DNA of 23,011 nt from an uncultured Eggerthellaceae bacterium (GTDB taxonomy: Bacteria > Actinomycetota > Coriobacteriia > Coriobacteriales > Eggerthellaceae): NCBI GenBank assembly GCA_934648845.1, contig CAKUFS010000031.1, positions 1 through 23,011 of the forward strand. Reading direction: 5' to 3'. Positions 1 to 6,881 of the stretch are shown here, one piece after another (position 1 is the first letter of the stretch; every line of letters begins with the position of its first letter). The notes under the pieces are model-generated. The model was given only the letters and a program-made list of their open reading frames with translations, had not been told where the DNA came from and ran no database searches. A program made the translations under genes and the position numbers.

Positions 1-41
1 GCACTAAGTGCCTGAAGGCTGGTAAAGTCGTTCGCGCTTAA
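1..41 (+). CDS. rpmB: 50S ribosomal protein L28, 3' end only
   Basis: Only the last twelve codons are inside the window. They read TKCLKAGKVVRA followed by TAA at 39-41. This matches the typical C-terminus of L28 (Thr-Lys/Arg-x-x-x-x-Gly-Lys-Val). L28 is a small structural protein of the large ribosomal subunit. The call is supported by the neighbourhood: in many Gram-positive bacteria rpmB sits next to the Asp23-family gene and the fakA-recG cluster, which here resumes about 9.4 kb downstream. A clean intrinsic terminator follows at once, so rpmB is probably transcribed separately from the next gene. The call rests on 12 residues plus context. Confidence 0.75.
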   Translation, partial: TKCLKAGKVVRA

Positions 42-65
42 TTGCGAAACTGCGAATTAACGCAT

Positions 66-94
66 GTAAAAGCCCGCTTCGGCGGGTTTTTTGC
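66..94 (+). terminator. Intrinsic terminator of rpmB
   Basis: A perfect GC stem, CCCGC (73-77) with GCGGG (82-86), closes a TTCG tetraloop. It is preceded by four A residues and followed by a run of six T (87-92). This is a textbook rho-independent terminator 32 bases after the rpmB stop. The A-run makes it partly bidirectional, but no - strand gene ends here. Confidence 0.9.
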
Positions 95-152
95 GTATGG
101 GAAGATTTTGGCAGTGGCGTAACGATAGCCGCGTCAAACGATAGGAGCGATC

Positions 153-968
153 ATGCAAGACGCAATGCTTGAAGCACCTTTTCTGGTGGAAATGGTGCGC
201 ACCGCAACGAATATGTACGCCCATGGTTGGGATGAACGCAACGGTGGCAATATTTCGCTTCTTCTTGATCAGGACGAAGTTGCGCCTTATGTTGATACGA
301 ATAAGGTGTTGCGTGAGCTTCCTATCGGTTTTTGCGAGCCTTCGCTTGCGGGTAAATATTTCCTGGTCACGGGAACAGGCAAGTATTTCAAGAACGTGCA
401 ATACGATCCCGCATGCAATTTGGGACTTATTCGCATTGGCCGGAAGGGGAATACGGCTGAGCTTCTGTGGGGTTTTTCCGATGGGGGAACATTCACTTCG
501 GAGCTTCCCGCTCATCTGATGAGTCATGCTGCGCGACTTTCCGTGTGCAAGGGCAATCGCGTGGTCATGCATTGCCATCCTGCGAATATTCTTGCTATGA
601 CATACGTTCATGAACTGGACGAACGTTCTTTCACGCACACGCTGTGGCAGATGTGCACGGAATGCGTCATGGTGTTTCCCGATGGCGTGAGTGTGCTGCC
701 GTGGATGCTGTGCGGTACGAACGAAATTGGTCGCGCAACGGCGGACACCATGAAGGAAACGCGCTTGACGGTATGGGCGCAGCATGGCATCTACGGTGTG
801 GGCGCTTCGCTTGATGAAGCGTTTGGCCTGATAGAGACCGTTGAGAAAGCGGCAGAGATTTATATGAAGATCGCACATCTTCCACGCTTGAACACGATTG
901 CCGATGATCAAATGCGCCAACTTGCCGATCATCTGGGTCTTACTCTGCATCCGGGATATTTGGATTAA
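153..968 (+). CDS. rhaD: Rhamnulose-1-phosphate aldolase (class II aldolase)
   Basis: The 271-residue product matches E. coli RhaD (274 aa) from end to end. The family enzyme splits L-rhamnulose 1-phosphate into dihydroxyacetone phosphate and L-lactaldehyde in the cytoplasm, using Zn2+. Visible landmarks are GWDERNGGN (25-33), the catalytic Glu in SELPAH (E117), the zinc ligands in MHCH (H140, H142) and a third zinc His in AQHGIYG (H211). These fall at almost the same positions as E117, H141, H143 and H212 of E. coli. The ATG at 153 has an AGGAG (143-147) five bases upstream. No rhaA, rhaB or sugar transporter gene is nearby, so the gene is an orphan here. Its active site is intact, but a relaxed role on another deoxyketose 1-phosphate is possible. 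I see no clear promoter of its own between the rpmB terminator and the start. Confidence 0.9.
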   Translation: MQDAMLEAPFLVEMVRTATNMYAHGWDERNGGNISLLLDQDEVAPYVDTNKVLRELPIGFCEPSLAGKYFLVTGTGKYFKNVQYDPACNLGLIRIGRKGNTAELLWGFSDGGTFTSELPAHLMSHAARLSVCKGNRVVMHCHPANILAMTYVHELDERSFTHTLWQMCTECVMVFPDGVSVLPWMLCGTNEIGRATADTMKETRLTVWAQHGIYGVGASLDEAFGLIETVEKAAEIYMKIAHLPRLNTIADDQMRQLADHLGLTLHPGYLD

Positions 969-1001
969 GCGCTTCTCTTTTTCTTTCGGATTGGTCGTTC
1001 G

Positions 1002-1034
1002 TTGTTGACAAAAGGTGGGGTAATTTGACAACAA
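1002..1034. promoter_or_regulatory. Dyad TTGTTGACAA-N13-TTGACAACAA, possible operator
   Basis: The two 10-base arms (1002-1011 and 1025-1034) are inverted copies with 9 of 10 bases matching. They also contain a direct repeat of TTGACAA spaced 20 bases apart, about two helical turns. The dyad sits 43 bases upstream of the -35 of the methyltransferase operon. TTGACA resembles a -35 hexamer, but no -10 lies at suitable spacing, so I read it as a protein-binding site rather than a promoter. The binding protein is unknown. Confidence 0.35.
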
Positions 1035-1055
1035 ATGAACTTCGCCGCCGGCATG

Positions 1056-1085
1056 GTAACGCAAGCTCGTTTTTTCTTGTGTTAC
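1056..1085. promoter_or_regulatory. Dyad GTAACGCAAG-N10-CTTGTGTTAC over the -35 of the operon
   Basis: Arms at 1056-1065 and 1076-1085 match at 9 of 10 bases as DNA and would pair fully as RNA with one G-U. The right arm overlaps the -35 hexamer (1077-1082) of the promoter below. A 20-base centre-to-centre spacing over a -35 is typical of repressor operators bound on one face of the helix. It does not look like the NikR, Fur, DtxR or MntR consensus sites as I remember them. Confidence 0.45.
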
Positions 1086-1105
1086 GAATAAAGTAGTTGT
1101 ATTAT
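1077..1105 (+). promoter_or_regulatory. Promoter of the methyltransferase-transporter operon
   Basis: TTGTGT (1077-1082) and TATTAT (1100-1105) are separated by exactly 17 bases, giving a sigma70-type promoter. Transcription would start near 1112 and leave a leader of about 46 bases before the ATG at 1158. The ribosome-binding sequence GAAAGG lies at 1145-1150. The -35 lies inside a dyad, so the promoter is probably regulated. Confidence 0.6.
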
Positions 1106-1157
1106 TATTCCCAGTTTCACACGAATAGAGCGAATGTAATATTCGAAAGGGTTCGAT

Positions 1158-2648
1158 ATGACGGGAATTGCAACGGCAAGGGATCACGAGGTCCTTTCTT
1201 GGGAGACCGGCGCTGCCGATTACGATTTGTACGTAAATGGCGAACTTACCGATGGTCGTGTGCAAAAGTGGGTATCCCTTATTGCGCAGCTTGCTGGTTG
1301 CGACTTGCAGGAACTTTCTCGGATGACCATTTTGGATATCGGCTGCGGTCCTGGATTCTTTCCGTGTGTGTTGGGAAAGCAGGGCGCCTGCGTGGTGGGC
1401 GTGGACAAGTCATCCCAAATGCTGCACCATGCGCGAGAAAACCTTCTTGCGGCGGGCGTTGATGCGCTGCTGTTCCACATGGATGCCCACGAACTCGATT
1501 TCCCCGATAACACATTCGATCTTATTGTTACGCGCAACGTTACTTGGACGCTTACGGACCCTCAAGCTGCTTTTGCGGAGTGGTGCCGTGTGCTCAGGCC
1601 GGGCGGTAAGCTGCTGGTGTTCGATGCCAACTGGCATTTGGAGTTCTATGATGAGGCCCAGGCTCAGAAAGTGCGCAAAAACGAGCGTCGCCATTATGCA
1701 AAAACGGGCGAATTCATGGCGGTGTGCACGAATGACAAGCCGTATTACGATTCGTTGCCGCTTTCTTCCATCAGCCGTCCTGCCTGGGATGTTCGTGCTC
1801 TTATGGAGGCGGGTTTCGGCAACGTTGACGTTACGGAAGACGCCGGTGCATGCGTGTACCTTGATTGGGAATATGAACTGTATGAAGCATCGCCCTTGTT
1901 CGCCGTGGCGGCAACGAAATGCGATCCGCCCGCTGCAGATGATGTGTGCGAAGCAACGCGCAACTACTGGAACACGCGCTCCAAGACGTTCGGTCTTGAT
2001 GGGGATATCCATAAATGGGGCGATTTGATGCAGGAAGCCCTTGAGACGCGCGGTGTGAACAATCCGCTCATTTTGGATGCCGGCTGCGGCACGGGCGCCA
2101 TGTCGCTTGCGCTGGCTTCGCGTGGTTACTCGGTGCGTGGCGTTGACTTCTCCCAAGGCATGCTTGAGAAAGCACGCCAGAATGCGAACGCTATGGGCCT
2201 GGAGTTTCCCCTTATGGTGGGCACGGTGGACAACCTGCCCTTCCCGGCGCAGACGTTTGATGTGGTGGTCAGTCGCAACGTGCTCTCTAACATTGCGGTG
2301 GCCGAAGAAGCGCTGGCGTGCTGGTGTGATGTGCTGAAACCCGGCGGATACCTTATGTATTTCGATTCCTCTTGGTGGGGGTATCTGCACGATGAAACGC
2401 TGAGCCAGCTTCGTCAGAATGCTTATAGCACCGATAACGTTATTTCCAGCGTGTTGGAAAATCTTGCTAAAGACATGGATATTTCGAAAGAGCAGCGTCC
2501 TGCGTGGGATGTGTCTGTTTTGACGCGCCTTGGTATGGAAGTTGAGTTTGCCGAAGATGTTTCTTCTTTGGTTTGGACTAATGAAATGCGTCAGATGTAT
2601 GAGTTCGCGCCCCAGTTCATGGTGATTGCGCGCAAGCCCTGCCGCTAG
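1158..2648 (+). CDS. Tandem two-domain SAM-dependent methyltransferase
   Basis: The 496-residue protein holds two complete class I (Methyltransf_11-like) methyltransferase modules in series. Motif I is ILDIGCGPG at 58-66 and ILDAGCGTG at 305-313. Motif II Asp is in VVGVDKS (D83) and VRGVDFS (D330). The post-motif strands are CRVLRPGGKLLVFD (143-156) and CDVLKPGGYLMYFD (390-403). Each half ends with a cap carrying RPAWDV (207-212 and 447-452). The repeat period is about 245 residues, half the protein, so the gene arose by duplication and fusion. Both halves keep the SAM-binding glycines. The acceptor is unknown; nothing marks it as a DNA, rRNA or arsenic enzyme. It is the first gene of the operon, and the next gene starts 10 bases after its stop. 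Co-transcription with a NikA-like importer and a MATE exporter suggests it modifies the transported compound, which is inference. Confidence 0.85.
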   Translation: MTGIATARDHEVLSWETGAADYDLYVNGELTDGRVQKWVSLIAQLAGCDLQELSRMTILDIGCGPGFFPCVLGKQGACVVGVDKSSQMLHHARENLLAAGVDALLFHMDAHELDFPDNTFDLIVTRNVTWTLTDPQAAFAEWCRVLRPGGKLLVFDANWHLEFYDEAQAQKVRKNERRHYAKTGEFMAVCTNDKPYYDSLPLSSISRPAWDVRALMEAGFGNVDVTEDAGACVYLDWEYELYEASPLFAVAATKCDPPAADDVCEATRNYWNTRSKTFGLDGDIHKWGDLMQEALETRGVNNPLILDAGCGTGAMSLALASRGYSVRGVDFSQGMLEKARQNANAMGLEFPLMVGTVDNLPFPAQTFDVVVSRNVLSNIAVAEEALACWCDVLKPGGYLMYFDSSWWGYLHDETLSQLRQNAYSTDNVISSVLENLAKDMDISKEQRPAWDVSVLTRLGMEVEFAEDVSSLVWTNEMRQMYEFAPQFMVIARKPCR

Positions 2649-2658
2649 GTTTTCCCGC

Positions 2659-3639
2659 ATGAGAAAGATGGTGTTGCAACGACTGGTGCAGCTGATACCA
2701 GTGCTTTTCATGGTAACGCTGCTGTCGTTTTTCCTGATGTATCTTTCTCCGGGCGATCCTGTTACCGCTCTGCTGGAGCAAGGAGGTTCGGCGGCGGATC
2801 CTGAATTGATCGCTGCGAAACGCGCTGAGCTGGGACTTGATAAGTCGATTATCGATCAGTATCTTATTTGGCTGGGCAACGTGTTCCAGGGCGATCTAGG
2901 TACTTCGATTAGCTCGGGACGCCCTGTGGCCACCGAACTGTTGTCCCGTATGCCGGCTACGCTGTTTTTGGCGGTGGTTTCGGTTGTTCTTACGCTGGTT
3001 GTCTCTATTCCTTTGGGCTGCCTGTGCGCCCTTAAGCGCAATAAGTTCACCGATTACTTGATTCGTGCGCTTTCCTTTATTGGCTCAGCGTTTCCCGGTT
3101 TTCTTATGGCGTTAGTGCTGGTATTTGTCTTCTCGATTACGCTGCATTTGCTTCCCAGCATCGGCAGCGTGCGCGGGGTGGGATGGGTGCTTCCCGTGCT
3201 CACGTTGGTGCTGTGCGAATCAGCGGTCTACATTCGGCAAGTGCGCACCATTGTGCTTCAAGAAATGGAGCAAGAATATGTCGAAGCGGCGCACGTTCGC
3301 GGCTTCTCCGATGCGAAGATTCTCTTTCGGAGCGTTCTGAAGGCGGTTGCGCCCACTATCCTGGTCCTAACGGGCATGACGTTTGCCCAGCTCTTGGGCG
3401 GCAGTGCGATTATCGAAAGCATCTTCAACTGGCCCGGTATTGGAAAATACGCTGTTTCGGCGGTGTTTTCGCGCGATTATCCCGTGGTGCAGGGTTATGT
3501 GTTCATCATGGCTCTTTTCTTTGTGCTGGTGAACCTTTGCGTTGACTTGGTGCAAGTGCGCCTTGATCCGCGTGCGCGCTTGGCTTTGCGTAATGCGCGT
3601 GTGCTTTCGCGCAAAGACCAGGAGGCCGCTCATGAGTAG
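2659..3639 (+). CDS. NikB/DppB-type ABC transporter permease
   Basis: This is the first of two membrane subunits of a nickel/peptide-class importer (binding_protein_dependent transport family). The 326 residues fit DppB/NikB length. The start at 2659 (MRKMVLQRLVQLIPVL) is preferred over an upstream in-frame ATG at 2626, which lies inside the methyltransferase gene. A TAGG sits nine bases upstream. TM1 is at about 9-30, followed by the usual long outer loop with SPGDP (30-34) and a GDLGTSI motif (78-84). More helices lie near 100-123, 138-165, 177-192, 233-253 and 280-300. The cytoplasmic EAA loop EAAHVRGFSDAKI (209-221) contacts the ATPase. The 3' end overlaps the next gene by 8 bases. The substrate cannot be read from the permease. 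Confidence 0.88.
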   Translation: MRKMVLQRLVQLIPVLFMVTLLSFFLMYLSPGDPVTALLEQGGSAADPELIAAKRAELGLDKSIIDQYLIWLGNVFQGDLGTSISSGRPVATELLSRMPATLFLAVVSVVLTLVVSIPLGCLCALKRNKFTDYLIRALSFIGSAFPGFLMALVLVFVFSITLHLLPSIGSVRGVGWVLPVLTLVLCESAVYIRQVRTIVLQEMEQEYVEAAHVRGFSDAKILFRSVLKAVAPTILVLTGMTFAQLLGGSAIIESIFNWPGIGKYAVSAVFSRDYPVVQGYVFIMALFFVLVNLCVDLVQVRLDPRARLALRNARVLSRKDQEAAHE

Positions 3640-4534
3640 GCGCACGACTCCTGAAAAGCTGCGAACTCAGCGGCGCTTGCTGGTGACTTCCGTGCTGGCA
3701 TCGGCGCTGATTGCATTCTCCCTGGTGGCGCCTTTGCTTTGCCAACATGATCCTGTTGATGCGAATTTGAGCTTTGCCAATTTGGCTCCGAATGATGAAT
3801 ACCTTATGGGAACCGACTCTTTGGGACGCTGTGTTTTGTGTCGAGTGCTCAGCGGCTTGCAGACCACTATCTTTTCAGCGTTGCTTGTAGTGGTGGCCAG
3901 CGCCGTTATTGGATCTATTGTGGGCTCGCTGTCGGGCTATGTGGGCGGCGCTTTCGATTCCGTTGTTATGCGCATCACCGATGCGTTCATGGCGTTTCCT
4001 GCGCTGGTGCTGGGCATTGCCATTGCGGGGCTTTTGGGCGGCGGCTTGAATAACGCCATTATTGCGTTGGTGGTTCCCGGATGGACGCGGTTTGCGCGTC
4101 TTGCGCGTTCGTCCGTGTTGTCGCTGAAAGAGCGTCCGTTCGTGCTTGCCGCCATCATGAGCGGCCTTTCCAAGCCGGTCATTGCGCTGCGGCATGTGCT
4201 GCCGAATATCTTGCCGCCTTTAGTGGTTATGGCCTGCCTTGATGTGGGTGGTTCCATGCTGAACTTGGCGGGTTTGTCGTTTTTGGGCCTGGGTGCGTCG
4301 CCGCCTTCGCCTGAATTGGGAGCCATGATCAACCAAGCATCGAACACGATGCAGACAACTCCGTGGGCGGTTTTCGCACCGGGCGCGGTCATTTTGATTG
4401 TGGTGGTGATTCTCAATCTGTTTGGTGATGCCGTAAACGATGTTCTTGGCAAGCACCATGTGGATAAAGTACGGGTGAAAAGCATCTTTGGAAAGAGGAA
4501 GGCATATGAAGAAAACGAACGTGAAACTGCGTAG
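3632..4534 (+). CDS. NikC/DppC-type ABC transporter permease
   Basis: This is the second permease of the importer, 300 residues from the ATG at 3632. That ATG has AGGAGG at 3620-3625 and overlaps the previous stop by 8 bases; a longer upstream reading is only out-of-frame overlap. An N-terminal helix (about 16-36) is followed by the DppC-family outer motif YLMGTDSLGR (57-66), then helices near 79-104, 120-137, 140-150, 194-215 and 247-265. The EAA-type loop lies around 166-192. Where most relatives read LGRDxxSR, this protein has LGRCVLCR, so two Cys (67, 70) replace Asp and Ser at the outer face. The C-terminal tail is charged and overlaps the binding-protein gene by 29 bases, which suggests translational coupling. 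Confidence 0.88.
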   Translation: MSRRTTPEKLRTQRRLLVTSVLASALIAFSLVAPLLCQHDPVDANLSFANLAPNDEYLMGTDSLGRCVLCRVLSGLQTTIFSALLVVVASAVIGSIVGSLSGYVGGAFDSVVMRITDAFMAFPALVLGIAIAGLLGGGLNNAIIALVVPGWTRFARLARSSVLSLKERPFVLAAIMSGLSKPVIALRHVLPNILPPLVVMACLDVGGSMLNLAGLSFLGLGASPPSPELGAMINQASNTMQTTPWAVFAPGAVILIVVVILNLFGDAVNDVLGKHHVDKVRVKSIFGKRKAYEENERETA

Positions 4535-6083
4535 TCGTCTTCTAGGCGCCGGTTTGGCCGTTGCCCTTACGGCTGCGGCAGCTATGGGCCTTGCGGGCTG
4601 TTCTGCTTCGGGCTCCAGCACCAGCGGAAGCGCTGCCGCGAAAAGCGACACCATGAATGTGGCATGGACTTCGAACGCGGGCGACTACAACATTGACCCC
4701 ACCAACAATTACATGGGCTGGCAAGGTTCTTACTTGGGCATTTACGAGCAGCTCTATCGCATTGATGGTAATTTTGAGCCTCAGCCTATGTTGGCGCAAT
4801 CCGCAGAGATGGTGAACGACACCACATGGAAGATTACGCTGCGCGACAACGTTACGTTCCAGAACGGCAACAAAATGGACGCCGCCGCAGTAAAGGCGAG
4901 CTTGGAGCGCGCTATTTCCATGAATGACCGCGCTAAGAAATCTTTGGATATTGCCAGCATGACTGCCGAGGGCAATATTTTGACGATTGCGACGAACGGC
5001 ACGAATTACGGCTTCGTAAACGAGCTGTGCGAACCGGTCACGTCTATCATCGATGTGAACTCGGGCGCCGCCGACAACATGCCGGTGGGTACTGGTCCCT
5101 ACAAAATTGATTCCTTCGCCGACAATGGCGATGTGCAGCTTTCCGCATACGAGGGTTACTGGCAAGGCGAGCCCAAGATCAAAAAGGTAAACGCTTTGTA
5201 CTTGACCGATGACCGCTCCAAGGTTTCCGCGTTGCAAAACAACGAGGTCTGCGCCCTGATGAACGTTGCGGATGATCAGCTGTCCGTGCTGAGCGATACC
5301 TCTAAGTACACCGTGTATCAGAGCAACCAGGCACGTGCTCACATGCTCTACTTCAACATGAAGAGCGAGATTATGAGCGACGATGCTGTGCGTCAGGCGG
5401 TGAGCATGTGCATTGACCGCGACTCGTACGTGAAGGCCATCTACAACAACGGTGCGCAAGCTGCCCACGCGGTGTTCCCCGATTCTTCGGGTTACGCCGA
5501 TGGTGTGACGTCTTTGACCTTCGATGTTGAGAAGGCGAAGCAGGTTCTTGCTGATGCCGGCTACGCCGATACCGACGGTGACGGCATTCTGGACAAGGAC
5601 GGCAAGAAGCTCTCCTTGCGCATTTGCACGTACGAGGCAAACGCTGCTTTGCCCAAGGATTGTGAAGCGCTGTCTTCCCAGCTCAGCAAGATTGGCATTG
5701 AGTGCAGCATTGAAGTTGCCGAAAAAATTGGCGCTCGCTTGAACCAGAGCGATTGGGAAATTGGCACCATGGCATATTCCACGTTGCCTACGGGTAACCC
5801 CTACACGTACCTGTCCACCGTTTTGGGTACCGATGGTAGCGCGAACTACGGTAAATACAGCAACGCCCAGGTCGATGAGCTGTTGGCTCAGCTGAAGCAG
5901 ACTAAGGATGAAGCTACCCAAAAGCAGCTCGTGCAGCAGATTCAGCAAATTGCGCTGGATGATCATGCATATGTGTATATGGTTCACATGCTGGTCAACG
6001 ATGTAACGGCAGCCAACGTTGAGAATCTGAAAATGCACGGTCAGTACGACTGGTTGAGCTACCAGATGGATTACAAGGACTAA
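4506..6083 (+). CDS. NikA-like solute-binding lipoprotein (SBP_bac_5 family)
   Basis: The extracellular receptor of the importer has 525 residues. The start at 4506 is chosen over 4488 because AGAGGAAGG lies just upstream and a proper signal follows: a KKTNVKLRSR charged end, a hydrophobic core and the lipobox LAGC with Cys32 as the lipid anchor. Then comes a Ser/Ala-rich linker. The body carries family landmarks: WKITLRDNVTFQNG (108-121), PVGTGPYKI (193-201), YWQGEPKIKKV (218-228) and AVRQAV (294-299). A DTDGDGILDKDGK stretch (355-367) looks like a calcium-loop motif and is common in this family. Overall pattern and length resemble E. coli NikA (524 aa). As I recall, NikA has a metal-contacting His in a DPH segment; here the matching segment reads NPYTYL. 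The cargo is therefore probably not Ni-histidine bound the same way. It could be a metal chelate, peptide or opine. Confidence 0.88.
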   Translation: MKKTNVKLRSRLLGAGLAVALTAAAAMGLAGCSASGSSTSGSAAAKSDTMNVAWTSNAGDYNIDPTNNYMGWQGSYLGIYEQLYRIDGNFEPQPMLAQSAEMVNDTTWKITLRDNVTFQNGNKMDAAAVKASLERAISMNDRAKKSLDIASMTAEGNILTIATNGTNYGFVNELCEPVTSIIDVNSGAADNMPVGTGPYKIDSFADNGDVQLSAYEGYWQGEPKIKKVNALYLTDDRSKVSALQNNEVCALMNVADDQLSVLSDTSKYTVYQSNQARAHMLYFNMKSEIMSDDAVRQAVSMCIDRDSYVKAIYNNGAQAAHAVFPDSSGYADGVTSLTFDVEKAKQVLADAGYADTDGDGILDKDGKKLSLRICTYEANAALPKDCEALSSQLSKIGIECSIEVAEKIGARLNQSDWEIGTMAYSTLPTGNPYTYLSTVLGTDGSANYGKYSNAQVDELLAQLKQTKDEATQKQLVQQIQQIALDDHAYVYMVHMLVNDVTAANVENLKMHGQYDWLSYQMDYKD

Positions 6084-6095
6084 CGAACAAGTATC

Positions 6096-6881
6096 ATGGC
6101 AGCTTTGCTTGAAATAAACAACGTGAACGTCTCCTACGATGGTAGCGCCGTCTTGCACGGCGCCACCATCCGGGTGGAGGAAGGCTCCGTTGTGGGTATT
6201 GCGGGGGAGTCGGGGAGCGGTAAAAGCACCTTGGTCCATGCCGCCTTGGGTGTTCTTCCCGAAGGGGGCTCCGTTGACAGCGGTTCGTTTTTCTTTGAGG
6301 GGCAAGATCTGGGCGCTTTCTCGCCTAAGATGCGACGATGCTTTTTGGGGGAGCGTGCAGCTCTGGTCTCTCAAAGTCCCCAGGCTACGTTTAGCCCGGT
6401 GCGCACGATTGGCTCTCAGTATCGCGAGGTCATGCGCTTGCGTAAGGGGGTGAGCCGCAAAGAAGCCGATGCTGCATCGGTGGAATTGCTTTTGCGTTTG
6501 GGGTTCGATAACCCAAGCGAAGTGCTAAGGAGTTACGTTTTCGAACTTTCGGGAGGCATGGCGCAGCGTGCCGCAATCGGCATGGCGCTGGTTGCCAATC
6601 CTAAGCTTTTGTTTGCCGATGAGCCCACGGCGGCGCTGGACGTAACCGTGCAAGCCCAGGTGGTCGGCGAGCTCATGCATATCAATCGGGAGCTAGGCAC
6701 GTCTATGGTGGTTATTTCTCACAACATTGCCGTTCTAGCGCACATGTCGAACTACTTGTACGTCATGAAAGAAGGGCGGATCGTGGAAGAAGGCACCACT
6801 GATCAGCTGATTGCCCACCCCAGCCACCCGTATACCCAAATGCTTATGGATGCTGTTCCGCGGTTTGGGGGCAAGCAATGA
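6096..6881 (+). CDS. ABC transporter ATPase, NikD-like
   Basis: This is the first ATPase of the importer, 261 residues, cytoplasmic. It has Walker A GESGSGKST (37-45), a Q-loop in VSQSPQATFSP (Q93), signature LSGGMAQR (151-158), Walker B LLFADE (171-176), the D-loop of the ALD type and the switch His209. The C-terminus ends at HPYTQMLMDAVPR. It lacks the longer Cys-bearing oligopeptide extension found in DppD/OppD (about 330 aa), which fits the short NikD class. The ATG at 6096 follows the binding-protein stop by 12 bases, and that stop is in the same frame, so no earlier start is possible. I see no good Shine-Dalgarno sequence, so translation may depend on re-initiation. Confidence 0.9.
   Translation: MAALLEINNVNVSYDGSAVLHGATIRVEEGSVVGIAGESGSGKSTLVHAALGVLPEGGSVDSGSFFFEGQDLGAFSPKMRRCFLGERAALVSQSPQATFSPVRTIGSQYREVMRLRKGVSRKEADAASVELLLRLGFDNPSEVLRSYVFELSGGMAQRAAIGMALVANPKLLFADEPTAALDVTVQAQVVGELMHINRELGTSMVVISHNIAVLAHMSNYLYVMKEGRIVEEGTTDQLIAHPSHPYTQMLMDAVPRFGGKQ

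Noticed and set aside
121..144. Direct repeat AACGATAG (121-128 and 137-144) before rhaD
   Set aside because: Eight bases twice is weak, and the second copy runs into the ribosome-binding site. It may be a regulator half-site pair but cannot be supported.
1056..1085. Reading the GTAAC dyad as an intrinsic terminator of rhaD
   Set aside because: The T-run lies in the loop, not after the stem, so it does not fit a terminator. Its overlap with a well-spaced promoter fits an operator better.
57..1265. Long - strand open frame (402 codons) covering rhaD and the following gap
   Set aside because: It is antisense to a clear RhaD gene, has no family pattern and is rich in His, Arg and Cys as expected from a reversed coding frame.
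1097..1462. Small + strand open frame starting in the operon leader
   Set aside because: It overlaps the methyltransferase in another frame and lacks a ribosome-binding site.
4542..6374. Long - strand open frame (610 codons) opposite the receptor and ATPase genes
   Set aside because: It is a mirror of strongly biased codons on the + strand. The + strand protein has a lipobox and family motifs; this one has none.
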